Positions 17,968 to 26,681 of a stretch of DNA of 64,000 nucleotides are shown here, one piece after another. The notes below the pieces were generated by a model, which saw only the letters and a program-made list of their open reading frames with translations, ran no database searches and was not told the origin of the DNA. The DNA is from Acidimicrobiia bacterium. GTDB taxonomy: Bacteria; Actinomycetota; Acidimicrobiia; Spongiisociales; ZC4RG35. A program made the position numbers and the translations under genes. Numbering within the stretch: position 1 is the first letter of the stretch; every line of letters starts with the position of its first letter. The stretch covers positions 62,001 to 126,000 of the forward strand of contig JANQRA010000014.1 of NCBI GenBank assembly GCA_028284765.1, given 5' to 3'.

Positions 17968-18780
17968 ATGCTCGATGTCTCGAATTTCAAAGTTGCAGAA
18001 GGCGTGGACCTGGACCTCTCCACTCACGACCCGAACTCGAAGCTGGGCTTTGACGGCAACAAGAAGGCGGGCCAGGCCGCTCTCCCTGCGTACCGGAAAC
18101 GTCTCGCCGAGCTGCAGACCAAGCTCTGGGCAAAAAAGAAGCAGAGCCTCCTGGTCGTCATCCAGGCAATCGACACAGGAGGCAAAGACGGCACCATCAG
18201 ACATGTCTTCACAGGCGTCAACCCTCAGGGCGTGAGGGTCAGCGGGTTCGGTCGTCCCAGCGAAGAAGAGCTGTCCCACGACTACTTGTGGCGAATCCAC
18301 CAGGAGACGCCAGCCGACGGGTACATCAAGATCTTCAACCGGTCTCACTACGAAGACGTGCTTGTGGTTCGAGTCCAAGGGCTTGCACCGGAATCGGTCT
18401 GGTCGAGGCGCTACCGCCACATCCGCGAGTTCGAGCGAATGCTCACCGACGAAGGAACCACTGTGGTCAAGCTGTTCCTGAACATCTCCAAAGATGAGCA
18501 GCGTGATCGTCTTCAAGCTCGTCTCGACGAGCCCAACAAGAACTGGAAGTTCAACTCCGGCGACCTGAAGGACCGCGCTCTCTGGGACGACTACCAGGAG
18601 GCGTTCCGGGTCGCCCTACAAGAGACCTCTACCGACTACGCACCGTGGTACGTCGTACCCGCCAATCGCAAGTGGTATCGAAATCTCGTGGTGTCGAACA
18701 TCCTCATCCAGACGTTGGAGAGGATGGACCCCCAGTTCCCGGCACCCGAGGAGGGCCTGGAGGACATCGTCATCGAGTGA
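17968..18780 (+). CDS. PPK2-family polyphosphate:nucleotide phosphotransferase
   Basis: Polyphosphate-dependent kinase of 270 aa that transfers phosphate between polyP and nucleotides. It shows Walker A in AIDTGGKDGTIRHV (about residues 71-84), the Walker B/lid region FNRSHYEDVLVVRV and the RRYRHIREFERML segment followed by KLFLNISKDEQRDRL. This matches the PPK2-related subgroup (TIGR03709 type) rather than the larger class seen at 29790-30710. Direction of reaction (ADP or AMP phosphorylation) cannot be told from sequence. It is divergent from comEA, and its 3' end overlaps the next minus-strand gene by 11 nt. Confidence 0.92.
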   Translation: MLDVSNFKVAEGVDLDLSTHDPNSKLGFDGNKKAGQAALPAYRKRLAELQTKLWAKKKQSLLVVIQAIDTGGKDGTIRHVFTGVNPQGVRVSGFGRPSEEELSHDYLWRIHQETPADGYIKIFNRSHYEDVLVVRVQGLAPESVWSRRYRHIREFERMLTDEGTTVVKLFLNISKDEQRDRLQARLDEPNKNWKFNSGDLKDRALWDDYQEAFRVALQETSTDYAPWYVVPANRKWYRNLVVSNILIQTLERMDPQFPAPEEGLEDIVIE

Positions 18781-19165
18781 ACCTCGATGCCACTTCTCGC
18801 GCCTCTGCTTCGGCCGAGATGTCGAGGTAGGCCTCACGCGCCGACTTGCCGGCGACACGACCCCGCACGTTCTCATACACATACCTGGCCATGAACGGGA
18901 CATATCCACGTTCCGCGAATTGCCTCACATGTACGAGCTCGTGAATCACGAGGCGCGCAAGACGTTCAGGGGATGCCTTGAACATCTTGGGATCGACGAA
19001 CACCCAACGACCCTGGGTTACACCTGTCACCCCACTCCTCCATAGACGTCTCAACCACTTCGAGGCTGGGCGAATGGTGATCGAGTCCGGGTCGATGGGG
19101 GCCAGCTCGGCACGAAGTTCAGGCGTGTCCACACCCGCCCTTCTGAGAATCCGCCCGGCATTCAT
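18770..19165 (-). CDS. small HExxH metallopeptidase-like protein (DUF4157-like)
   Basis: 131-aa protein with HELVHVRQFAERGY at about residues 75-88, i.e. HExxHxxQ, a zinc-binding signature used by DUF4157-type proteins. There is no signal peptide. The remaining sequence is Arg-rich with an acidic AYLDISAEAEAREVA stretch that could provide the third ligand. It lies between ppk2 and leuS, ending inside the ppk2 3' end on the opposite strand. Function and proteolytic activity are unproven. Confidence 0.7.
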   Translation of the reverse strand: MNAGRILRRAGVDTPELRAELAPIDPDSITIRPASKWLRRLWRSGVTGVTQGRWVFVDPKMFKASPERLARLVIHELVHVRQFAERGYVPFMARYVYENVRGRVAGKSAREAYLDISAEAEAREVASRFTR

Positions 19166-19182
19166 CGCTCAGGCCGAAAGCG

Positions 19183-19222
19183 GGAGTTCCATTGCATGGA
19201 ACTCCGAGCTGATTTCATCAGC
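19183..19222 (-). terminator. two consecutive hairpins after leuS
   Basis: GGAGTTCCAT-tgc-ATGGAACTCC (19183-19205) is a perfect 10-bp stem, and GCTGA-tttca-TCAGC (19208-19222) is a second stem. Both lie just beyond the leuS stop, so they most likely terminate leuS transcription. Confidence 0.6.
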
Positions 19223-19230
19223 CGATTGCA

Positions 19231-21651
19231 TCAAGCAATGACCAGATTCACCAGATTCGGTGGTCTGGCGATGACCTTCTTCAGCTCGCCGTCCTCGAGC
19301 CATGTCTGGATCTTCTCAGAGGCCAATGCCATCTCCTCGGCGTTGTCAGCCGTGATGTCTGCAGGCACCTCCAACCTGTCCCGCACCTTGCCATTCACCT
19401 GGACGATCAGCATGGCGGTCTCTTCGCGTGCAAGTTCCGGGTCGAATTCGGGCCAGGCCTGCAACGCCAAGAGAGACCCGTACCCCTTTATCTCCCAGAT
19501 CTCATGGGCGATGTGGGGGGTCATCGGTGACAGCATCAGGAGGAGCATCTTCAGGACCTCGTCGTAGGTGGCCTGACGAGGCTCCTCGCCCAGATAGGTG
19601 TTGAATTCGTTGGACAGCACCATCAAGGCCGGCACAGCGGTGTTGAAGTGGAACCGATCGATGTCCTCGGTGACCTTCTTCAGGGTCCGATGAGCCAGGC
19701 CGACCAACTCGCGGTCAGCATCGGATTCAGCCCTGTCGGACAATTCGGCGTCGGTGGTGGCAATCCGCCACACGCGATCCAGGAACCGGCGGGTCCCGTC
19801 CACCCCACGGTCGTTCCAGCCGGCATCGTCGGTCGGGGGACCGATGAAGAGGTGGTACAGGCGAAGCGCGTCTGCTCCGTGGCTGGCGAACAGGGCAAGC
19901 GGATCGACGACGTTGCCCTTCGACTTGGACATCTTCGCCCCGTCGAGGGTGATCATTCCTTGGGTGAACAGTCGTGCGAACGGCTCCTCGACCGTCGAAA
20001 GGCCCTCGTCGTAAAGGAACTTTGTGATGAATCTGGCGTAGAGAAGGTGGAGGACCGCATGCTCGATGCCACCGATGTACTGATCGACCGGCATCCAGTA
20101 GGCCGGCTTCGACCTCTCGAACATCGCATTTGTGTTTTCCACGTCTGCATATCGGAAGAAGTACCAACTGGAGTCGACAAAGGTGTCCATCGTGTCGGTC
20201 TCTCGCGTCGCCGGACCGTCGCACTCAGGGCAGGTCGTGTTGACGAAGCTCGCTTCGGCAGCCAGCGGAGATTGTCCCTTCGGCATGTAGTCCTCGATGT
20301 GAGGGAGCAGGACCGGCAGGTCCTCGAAAGGCACTTCTACCATCCCACATGACTCGCAGTTGACGATCGGGATTGGTGAGCCCCAATACCTCTGCCGAGA
20401 AATCAGCCAGTCGCGAAGGCGGTATTCGACCTTGCCCTCACCAATGCCGCGCTCCTCGAGCCACTGGATGATCGAAGCGATCGCCTCATCACGGCCCAGA
20501 CCGTCCAGGAAGTCGCTGTTGATGGTTGGGCCATCGCCGACGTACGCGTCACCCTCGAAGTCCGCGGGCGGCTCGACCGTGCGGATGATGTCGATCCCAA
20601 ACTTGGCTGCGAACTCCCAGTCCCGCTCGTCCTGACCTGGTACAGCCATGATCGCACCGGTCCCGTAACCCATCAGCACGTAGTCGGCGATGTAGATCGG
20701 AACCCTCTTATCGTTGACAGGGTTGATGGCGTAGGACCCAGTGAAGACACCTGTCTTCCCACCTTCTGCCATCCGCTCGACATCAGTTGCCCGGCCGGCT
20801 GCCTCGATGTATTCCCTGGCTTGAGCCTCGGTTTCTGATCCTTGGATGATCTCATCGACCAGAGGATGCTCAGGGGCCAGCACGCAGAAGGTCATGCCGA
20901 AGACGGTGTCGGGACGTGTGGTGAAGACATCGAACTCTCCCCCACCGTCGACCTGAATCGTGAATCGAGCACCCTCCGAGCGCCCAATCCAGTTCTTCTG
21001 CATGAGCTTGACTCGTTCGGGCCAGTGCTCGAGCTTCTCGATGTCATCCAGAAGACGGTCCGCGAAGTCCGTGATCTTGAAGTACCACTGAGCCAGAGTC
21101 TTCTTCTCGACGGGTGTGTCGCATCGTTCACAGAGACCGTCGACTACCTGCTCGTTGGCGAGGACGGTCTGGTCGTTGGGACACCAATTGACCAGCCCTT
21201 CCTGCTTGTAGGCCAGGCCCTTCCGATACAGCTCGAGAAAGAGCCACTGGTCGAACTTGTAGAACCGAGGATCGTGCGACGCCAGCTCACGGTCCCAGTC
21301 GTACATCGAGCCCAGCTGCCGTATCTGGGTCTTCATCTTGTCGATCTGATTCTCGGTGTTGACCTTGGGATGGATCCCGGACTTGATGGCGGCGTTTTCT
21401 GCGGGCAACCCAAAACTGTCCCAGCCCATCGGTGAGAGCACGTTGTAGCCCCGCATCCGCTTGTACCGGGTCAGCAGATCCCCGTACGTGTAGTTGCGGA
21501 CATGTCCCTGATGAAGCGCACCTGACGGGTACGGATACATGCAGACGTTGTAGAACTTGGGGCGGCTCTCATCGACCTCCGTGTAGAAGGTGCGGTCTTG
21601 CTCCCAGAGCTTCTGCCACTTGGCTTCGATTGTCTTGTGGTCGTAGGACAT
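19231..21651 (-). CDS. leuS: leucyl-tRNA synthetase
   Basis: Class I aminoacyl-tRNA synthetase charging tRNA-Leu. The 806-aa product has the HIGH-equivalent in MYPYPSGALHQGHVRNYTYGD, the CP1 editing domain (TTRPDTVFGMTF, GAIMAVPGQDERDWEF), the zinc-finger-like CERCDTP pair, the KMSKS loop (GAKMSKSKGNVVDP), an anticodon-binding domain and the terminal VQVNGKVRDRLEVPAD domain. Length is within the bacterial range though on the short side. No T-box leader is visible in the 63-nt gap to the divergent hbd gene. Confidence 0.98.
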   Translation of the reverse strand: MSYDHKTIEAKWQKLWEQDRTFYTEVDESRPKFYNVCMYPYPSGALHQGHVRNYTYGDLLTRYKRMRGYNVLSPMGWDSFGLPAENAAIKSGIHPKVNTENQIDKMKTQIRQLGSMYDWDRELASHDPRFYKFDQWLFLELYRKGLAYKQEGLVNWCPNDQTVLANEQVVDGLCERCDTPVEKKTLAQWYFKITDFADRLLDDIEKLEHWPERVKLMQKNWIGRSEGARFTIQVDGGGEFDVFTTRPDTVFGMTFCVLAPEHPLVDEIIQGSETEAQAREYIEAAGRATDVERMAEGGKTGVFTGSYAINPVNDKRVPIYIADYVLMGYGTGAIMAVPGQDERDWEFAAKFGIDIIRTVEPPADFEGDAYVGDGPTINSDFLDGLGRDEAIASIIQWLEERGIGEGKVEYRLRDWLISRQRYWGSPIPIVNCESCGMVEVPFEDLPVLLPHIEDYMPKGQSPLAAEASFVNTTCPECDGPATRETDTMDTFVDSSWYFFRYADVENTNAMFERSKPAYWMPVDQYIGGIEHAVLHLLYARFITKFLYDEGLSTVEEPFARLFTQGMITLDGAKMSKSKGNVVDPLALFASHGADALRLYHLFIGPPTDDAGWNDRGVDGTRRFLDRVWRIATTDAELSDRAESDADRELVGLAHRTLKKVTEDIDRFHFNTAVPALMVLSNEFNTYLGEEPRQATYDEVLKMLLLMLSPMTPHIAHEIWEIKGYGSLLALQAWPEFDPELAREETAMLIVQVNGKVRDRLEVPADITADNAEEMALASEKIQTWLEDGELKKVIARPPNLVNLVIA

Positions 21652-21714
21652 CTGAATCGGCCAGGGTAACTGAAGGTGGCATGATGGTCGGTACCGAAAT
21701 CACAGGAGAAATGG

Positions 21715-22569
21715 ATGGCAATTGAGCGTGTGGGCGTGATCGGCGGCGGGCTTATGGGCTCCGGAATCGCCGAGGTTTGCGGCAGGGTGGGAAGTGATGT
21801 GGTTGTCCACGAGATCAACGCCGAAACGGCTGAAGCCGCGCTCGGCCGCATCCACAAGTCACTCGCCAGGGCGGTCGAAAGACAGAAACTCGATGAGGCG
21901 GGTCGCGACGAGATTCTCGGTCGCATTTCGGTCTCCACCGACCTCGCCGAGCAAACGGATCGACAACTCGTCATCGAAGCGGCAACCGAGAACGAAGACC
22001 TGAAGAAGCAGCTCTTTCGGGATCTCGACGAGATCCTCACCGACGACAACGCGATCCTGGCCTCCAACACATCCTCGATCCCGATCACCCGTCTCGGGGC
22101 GGTCACGAAGAGACCGGAGAGCGTTGTCGGACTCCATTTCTTCAACCCCGTGCCGGTGATGGCACTGGTAGAGCTGGTGACCACAGTCAAGACATCGGAC
22201 TCCGTCTCCGCGGAGGCACGTGCCTATGCGGAGAGCCTCGGCAAGACCGTCATCGCTGCCAAAGACCGTGCCGGCTTCATCGTGAATATGCTTCTCGTTC
22301 CCTACATGCTGGCGGCTGTCCGCATGTACGAAGCAGGAGTCGCGTCGGCCGAAGACATCGACACCGGAATGAAGCTCGGTGCCAATCATCCAATGGGGCC
22401 TCTGGAGTTGACCGACTTCGTGGGCCTGGACACGACCAAATTTGTCGCTGACGTCTTGTTCGACGAGTTCAAAGAGCCGTTCTATGCGTCACCACCGCTA
22501 CTCACACGCATGGTCGAAGCAGGATTGTTGGGCCGAAAGTCCGGAGAAGGCTTCTACAAGTACGGCTGA
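21715..22569 (+). CDS. 3-hydroxybutyryl-CoA dehydrogenase
   Basis: NAD(P)-dependent dehydrogenase of the 3-hydroxyacyl-CoA family, 284 aa, the size of HbdA/FadB2 single-function enzymes. It has an N-terminal Rossmann motif (VGVIGGGLMGSGIAEV), the catalytic region SNTSSIPITRLG...GLHFFNPVPVMALVELV (His of HFFNP), then the C-terminal domain RAGFIVNMLLVPYM...MKLGANHPMGPLELTDFVGLD. It probably serves fatty-acid or butyrate metabolism. It is divergent from leuS, with an AGGAGAA ribosome-binding site before the ATG. Confidence 0.95.
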   Translation: MAIERVGVIGGGLMGSGIAEVCGRVGSDVVVHEINAETAEAALGRIHKSLARAVERQKLDEAGRDEILGRISVSTDLAEQTDRQLVIEAATENEDLKKQLFRDLDEILTDDNAILASNTSSIPITRLGAVTKRPESVVGLHFFNPVPVMALVELVTTVKTSDSVSAEARAYAESLGKTVIAAKDRAGFIVNMLLVPYMLAAVRMYEAGVASAEDIDTGMKLGANHPMGPLELTDFVGLDTTKFVADVLFDEFKEPFYASPPLLTRMVEAGLLGRKSGEGFYKYG

Positions 22570-22602
22570 CTAGTCCATTTGACCCAAATGACTGATCATT
22601 GA

Positions 22603-22638
22603 GCCTGTGGACCCATGACAACTCCTTTGTCCACAGGC
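22603..22638. repeat. 10-bp inverted repeat carrying a DnaA-box-like sequence
   Basis: GCCTGTGGAC (22603-22612) and GTCCACAGGC (22629-22638) are perfect complements around 16 nt. The right arm lies within TTGTCCACA (22627-22635), identical to the actinobacterial DnaA-box consensus; the left arm gives GGGTCCACA on the other strand. It lies between two plus-strand genes, so it may simply be the hbd terminator, or a DnaA-responsive site for the next gene. Confidence 0.5.
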
Positions 22639-22675
22639 ATGATTGCAAAACGCTGGGCTGTGGAGGTCATGTCGG

Positions 22676-23179
22676 ATGTATCACATCGAGGACTTGAGGT
22701 CGGATCCTCATCAGGACGCAAGCCTCGCCGACATCATGTCACTCGTCGACATGCGTGGCGCCGCCCATATCGACGGCTGGAACCACGAGTCGGCTCGTCT
22801 GTTTGCGATCGATCTGGCAACAATCATGTTTCGTCGCCGGTCGATCGTGATGGAAGTCGCTGACCAAAGCGCCCTTATCGCTTACTTCAACGAGGCCCGG
22901 AGGCTTGTGGTGGCCGATCGAGAAGATGAGCTCGGATCCATCCAGTATGCGATGGAAGGACACCTCGCCCTCGCCCGAACGGGAGCCGAGCGACTGATCT
23001 GGTTAGTAGCGATAGACAGTCTCCTGCCGAGTCCGTTCCGTGCAGCCCTGGCGTGCACCCGGGCTGCATTGGACAATGACGACGACATCGCCGAGTACAT
23101 CGTCGACCGTGTCGAGGCTCGTCTCAGCGAAGGATCAATGCTCGCTCTTCCGACGAGCACACTGTTTCAGATTGCTTAG
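22676..23179 (+). CDS. hypothetical protein, actinobacterial type
   Basis: No family recognised. The start at ATG 22676 (MYHIEDLRSDPHQ) is chosen because GGAGG lies 9 nt upstream; the longer frame begins at 22643. The 167-aa product is soluble and mixed alpha/beta with charged helices (REDELGSIQYAMEGHLALARTGAERLIW) and no signal peptide, Cys motif or membrane segment. Its 3' end overlaps mscL on the opposite strand by 4 nt. The inverted repeat at 22603-22638 is directly upstream. Confidence 0.75.
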   Translation: MYHIEDLRSDPHQDASLADIMSLVDMRGAAHIDGWNHESARLFAIDLATIMFRRRSIVMEVADQSALIAYFNEARRLVVADREDELGSIQYAMEGHLALARTGAERLIWLVAIDSLLPSPFRAALACTRAALDNDDDIAEYIVDRVEARLSEGSMLALPTSTLFQIA

Positions 23180-23553
23180 CCCCTCGCCAGCGAGTCCCTG
23201 ATCTGAGTCAGCAGGTCGATCTCGGAGGGCCCCTCGTCGGCAGCTTCATCCTCCTCTTCGTTCCGCTCCTGCCACGCGTTGTATGGCCTGACGATGAACA
23301 GGAACACCGCAAGTGCCGTGAGGAGGAATACGACTGCCGAGGTGAGGAATGCCCCGTACATGATGTCGGCGTTGTTGATGGTGAGAACCAGGTCATCGAA
23401 GCTGGGCTGTCCGAATGGGATCGCCGCAATCGGCATGATCACGTTGTCCACCAATGAAGTGACCACCGACTGGAATGCGACACCCATGATGAATCCGACG
23501 GCCAGCATGATTACGTTGCCTTTGGCAATGAAGTCTTTGAACTCTTGGATCAT
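23176..23553 (-). CDS. mscL: large-conductance mechanosensitive channel MscL
   Basis: Osmotic safety valve in the plasma membrane. The start at 23553 gives 125 aa beginning MIQEFKDFIAKGNVIMLAVGFIMGVAF, the classic MscL N-terminus and pore helix TM1, then TM2 (FLTSAVVFLLTALAVFLFIV) and a charged C-terminal bundle helix ending LLTQIRDSLARG. The open frame to 23772 is antisense to the next gene and lacks the family pattern. It is divergent, with a few bases' separation, from the amidotransferase gene. Confidence 0.96.
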   Translation of the reverse strand: MIQEFKDFIAKGNVIMLAVGFIMGVAFQSVVTSLVDNVIMPIAAIPFGQPSFDDLVLTINNADIMYGAFLTSAVVFLLTALAVFLFIVRPYNAWQERNEEEDEAADEGPSEIDLLTQIRDSLARG

Positions 23554-23604
23554 GGTGGGCGACCCTACAGAGGGTCTGTCCGCCCTCCTCAACGACGGTA
23601 CGAA

Positions 23605-24282
23605 GTGATCCTGTTCGTCGACCTCGAGCATTTCTCGGCCCACGACAAACCCCACGGCGATTTGGTACTTGGATGGCGAACCAAGCTGACTTATCGACTT
23701 CAGGACATCGCCCAGCAGACTTGTCTTCTGCAGCACTACACCGCTGTCGACCAGGAATTGATAGACAGTCACGAGATCGAGGCTGTTTTCTTGAGCGGCT
23801 CGTCGACTGATCCCGACCAGTACGGCGACACCCTTTCCGACCTATACGACGTGGTCCGCAATCAGAGTGTTCCGATCTTCGGATTCTGCGGTGGATTCCA
23901 GTTCATGATGGATGCCTACGGGTCGCCGATAGAACGGATCGGTCCACTGGGCGAGGATGAGGAGAAGGAATTCCCCGAATACATGCCGGGATGGAAGACC
24001 GAAACGGGCTACCACCCGGTGAAGGTGACCGGAGATCATGAGCTTGTGCGTGGTCTTGGGCCCGATCCCGTCTTTCGACACTTCCATGGATGGGAGGTGC
24101 CGAACCTCGCCGATGGTTTCGCGAATATCGCATCGACTGCGGTCACGGAGAACCAGCTAGCGATCAATGAAACTGCCAAACAGATCGGCACTCAGTTCCA
24201 CCCGGAGTACTACACCGACACTCACCCCGCGGGCAGGACGTTGATCGAGAACTTCTGCCGCTGGAGCGGAATCCTCAGTTAG
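23605..24282 (+). CDS. class I glutamine-amidotransferase-like protein
   Basis: Predicted glutaminase-type domain protein of about 225 aa. The nucleophile elbow reads FGFCGGFQFMM (Cys in GxCxGxQ form) and the catalytic His sits in GTQFHPEYY, followed by a C-terminal NFCRWSG end. GTG 23605 is preferred; the frame extends 20 residues upstream into the mscL region. No synthetase domain is attached and no partner gene is obvious, so the ammonia acceptor is unknown. It could be a gamma-glutamyl hydrolase relative. Confidence 0.8.
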   Translation: MILFVDLEHFSAHDKPHGDLVLGWRTKLTYRLQDIAQQTCLLQHYTAVDQELIDSHEIEAVFLSGSSTDPDQYGDTLSDLYDVVRNQSVPIFGFCGGFQFMMDAYGSPIERIGPLGEDEEKEFPEYMPGWKTETGYHPVKVTGDHELVRGLGPDPVFRHFHGWEVPNLADGFANIASTAVTENQLAINETAKQIGTQFHPEYYTDTHPAGRTLIENFCRWSGILS

Positions 24283-24754
24283 CTCGTGTGTAGCTGATGT
24301 TCCAGAGATCGACCCAGGTCGATCCGCCGTCCTTACTTCCCTGCCAATCCCACTTCAGCGAGCTGTCCGATATCTCGCTGAACACCATCCGGTTCACTGC
24401 CACCTCTCCGTCTTCACGCTCGACGGGCTCGGTGCGCAGGGTGAGCTTCTCTCCGTCGAACTCACCAGTGAAAGACAAGTAGCTCCCGCTGCTGTCAACC
24501 CATGTTTGACGCCAGATCCCGGCGTTGGAGTCGTAGACCGACACGCTGTGCCCGAAGAACCGCCCGTCGGAGGTCGAGAAGTTCTCTTCGATCACGCAGT
24601 CACCGAATTTCTTGGAGACCCGGTTGACACCGCGTCCCTGCGAGCCCTCCTCTCCCCCGGTCTGCTCACCGGGCCAGGTGAGATCCCACTCACCTACCCA
24701 GAAGTCGAAATCGCGTGCCTTGGGATCAGAACATGGCGCTTGCTGTCCGCTCAT
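24275..24754 (-). CDS. DUF1579-like protein
   Basis: 159-aa soluble beta-rich protein starting MSGQQAPCSDPKARDFDFWVGEWDLTW; the FDFWxGEWD motif near the N-terminus is typical of the DUF1579-type lipocalin-like family. Later strands alternate (RQTWVDSSGSYLSFTGEFDG, LKWDWQGSKDGGSTW). The 3' end overlaps the amidotransferase gene tail to tail by 8 nt, and it is divergent from the LLM oxidoreductase. The ligand is unknown. Confidence 0.75.
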   Translation of the reverse strand: MSGQQAPCSDPKARDFDFWVGEWDLTWPGEQTGGEEGSQGRGVNRVSKKFGDCVIEENFSTSDGRFFGHSVSVYDSNAGIWRQTWVDSSGSYLSFTGEFDGEKLTLRTEPVEREDGEVAVNRMVFSEISDSSLKWDWQGSKDGGSTWVDLWNISYTRAN

Positions 24755-24789
24755 CCCTTAAACCCTAAAGCAGCTGCCAGGATGCGGAC

Positions 24790-25821
24790 ATGAAGATCTC
24801 AACCATCCTTGACTACGCAAGAGGATTCGCTCCGGCAATTGACGAGTTGGTCCAGTTGGAAGAGGCGGGGCTCGACCACGTCTGGGTACCTGAGGTCTAC
24901 ACATTCGACTCCGCCACGGCAATGGGCTTCATTGCCTCCCGCACCAAGCGGCTGACTATCGGCTCTGGCATCTTTCCCATCTACACGCGAACCCCGTCAC
25001 TCTTGGCCATGACCGCCGCCGGGCTCGATGAGCTTTCGGAGGGGCGAGCGGTGCTCGGACTGGGCGCTAGCGGTCCCCAGGTGATCGAGGGTTTCCACGG
25101 AGTCCGGTTTGACGCTCCTGTTGGTAGGACGAGTGAGATCATCGACATCTGCCGCAAGATCTGGGCCCGGGAGGTGCTCGAACACGACGGCGAGCACTAT
25201 CAGATGCCACTCCCCGACGGTTTGGGGAAGCCCTTGAAGATCATCAACCATCTCAGACGCGACCGAATCCCAATCGTCGTCGCCGCTCTAGGGCCGAAAT
25301 CCGTTGAGATGACCGCCAGGAAGGCTGATGGTTGGCTTCCGGTGTTGTTCGTTCCCGAGTCCGCAGGGGACGTATGGGGAGCTGCGCTGGATCGTGGTCT
25401 CAATGACAGGGAACTGGACCTCGCTCCCCTCGATATCTATGCAGGTGGACTGGTGGCCATTGGCGACGGGATGGAAGGCGCCCGCAACCACATGAGACAT
25501 TTCACAGCCCTTTACGTCGGGGGAATGGGAGCCCGAGGCAAGAACTTCTACAACACCGTTTTCGCGCAGGCCGGTTTTGAGAAGGAGGCTGCTCAGATAC
25601 AGGAGCGCTATCTGTCGGGTAAGAAGGAGGAGGCTGAAGCTGCGGTTCCGGACTCCTTCCTAGAGGCGGCGAATCTCTGCGGATCTGAAGGCTTCGTCCG
25701 GGATCGCATCGACGCCTTCAGACAGGCTGGAGTCACCACTCTCAACGTGAACTTCGCCGGCAGGTCAGCGGAGGAGCGTGTTGCTCAGTGCCGTGCCCTC
25801 GCCGAGATCGTCAAGGGCTGA
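24790..25821 (+). CDS. LLM-class (F420-type) oxidoreductase
   Basis: Luciferase-like monooxygenase-fold enzyme of 343 aa, probably F420-dependent as in other actinobacteria. It shows the N-terminal barrel strand (GLDHVWVPEVYTFDSATAMGFIA), RLTIGSGIFPIYTRTPSLLAM, the GRAVLGLGASGPQVIEGFHG loop and a C-terminal TTLNVNFAG strand. The cofactor is inferred from the family and not proven by a unique residue; FMN-dependent relatives exist. Its 3' end overlaps the GNAT gene by 11 nt on the opposite strand. Confidence 0.88.
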   Translation: MKISTILDYARGFAPAIDELVQLEEAGLDHVWVPEVYTFDSATAMGFIASRTKRLTIGSGIFPIYTRTPSLLAMTAAGLDELSEGRAVLGLGASGPQVIEGFHGVRFDAPVGRTSEIIDICRKIWAREVLEHDGEHYQMPLPDGLGKPLKIINHLRRDRIPIVVAALGPKSVEMTARKADGWLPVLFVPESAGDVWGAALDRGLNDRELDLAPLDIYAGGLVAIGDGMEGARNHMRHFTALYVGGMGARGKNFYNTVFAQAGFEKEAAQIQERYLSGKKEEAEAAVPDSFLEAANLCGSEGFVRDRIDAFRQAGVTTLNVNFAGRSAEERVAQCRALAEIVKG

Positions 25822-26281
25822 TTTCCAGCGTCATACAGACGCTGTAGGAACTCTCGACGTAGCCAGCGAACGGCGGGCACTCTTCGAAGCCGAACGACTT
25901 GTAGAGGTTCCTGCTCGGGACAAAGGCATCCATCGAGCCTGTCTCCAAGCTGACCCTGCGGTAGCCCCGATCCCTTGCGACGGAGAGCAGATGCTCGACC
26001 ATCGCTCTCCCGAGCCCTGTGCCCCTGGCGGCAGCTGCGGTGTGCATCGACTTGAGCTCGCCGTGTGACTCGTCGAGCTCTCGCAGAGCACCCATAGCTC
26101 GGACCTCACCGTCAACTGTTGCCGAGTAAAAGGTGATGTCGTCGGACACCAGAGCTTCGAGGTCGAGGGCATGTACATCCTCCGGAGGACTGTGGAGGTT
26201 GGCGAAGTCGAGATGAGCGCGCACGAGTTGAACGATCTCCGGACGCCTCGGATCGGTGACAGCAATCTCAAGGACGGGCAT
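25811..26281 (-). CDS. GNAT-family N-acetyltransferase
   Basis: Acetyl-CoA-dependent transferase of 156 aa. The acetyl-CoA pyrophosphate loop is AAARGTGLGRAMVEHLL, preceded by the strand GELKSMHT and followed by YRRVSLETGSMDAF and LYKSFGFEECPPFAGY, the standard GNAT motif A/B series (PhnO/ElaA-like size). The start is placed at ATG 26281 (MPVLEIAVTD); a longer frame to 26323 overlaps the thioesterase gene. The substrate cannot be named. Confidence 0.88.
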   Translation of the reverse strand: MPVLEIAVTDPRRPEIVQLVRAHLDFANLHSPPEDVHALDLEALVSDDITFYSATVDGEVRAMGALRELDESHGELKSMHTAAAARGTGLGRAMVEHLLSVARDRGYRRVSLETGSMDAFVPSRNLYKSFGFEECPPFAGYVESSYSVCMTLEISP

Positions 26282-26681
26282 AGGTCCCTTGCGCAACTGC
26301 CACCAGCCGATCGGGTGACCCATCGATCCACAGCCTCACCGAGCCGACAATCCGGCGTCGTGTGATTGATTCAAGTTCGGCCCTCGCCAAGAGATCACCA
26401 TGCTGAGCTGGCCGCAGGAACCGAATAGACATCTCGGAAGTCACGGCCATGGCCTCCAACCCATTGACCGTGAACGTGGCGAACCAGAAAGCGAGGTCGG
26501 CGAGACCGAAGAGCCTTGGCCCGCTGATGTACTCACCGGGTCGGAGCTGAGTCGGGTCGTAGGTCCAGCGTGCGACGGCGAAGCCGTCTCCGATCTCCTC
26601 ACATCTCATCATCTCTGCATAGGCAGCCGGAAACGTGGCGGCGACGAACTCATCCACCTGGGCGGGTGTGAGGTCAGACAT
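26268..26681 (-). CDS. PaaI-family hotdog thioesterase
   Basis: Hotdog-fold acyl-CoA thioesterase of 137 aa from ATG 26681. Visible are PGEYISGPRLFGLADLAFWFAT (the central hotdog helix with an acidic Asp) and the strand TSEMSIRFLRPAQHGDLLARAEL. The alternative start is TTG 26699, but the ATG has a GAGG sequence at suitable spacing and overlaps the hydrolase stop by only 8 nt. It belongs to a run of coupled minus-strand genes (DUF937, hydrolase, thioesterase, GNAT). The acyl substrate is unknown. Confidence 0.85.
   Translation of the reverse strand: MSDLTPAQVDEFVAATFPAAYAEMMRCEEIGDGFAVARWTYDPTQLRPGEYISGPRLFGLADLAFWFATFTVNGLEAMAVTSEMSIRFLRPAQHGDLLARAELESITRRRIVGSVRLWIDGSPDRLVAVAQGTYARP

Noticed and set aside
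21652-21714. T-box riboswitch upstream of leuS
   Set aside because: The gap to the divergent gene is only 63 nt and shows no T-box sequence or antiterminator stem.
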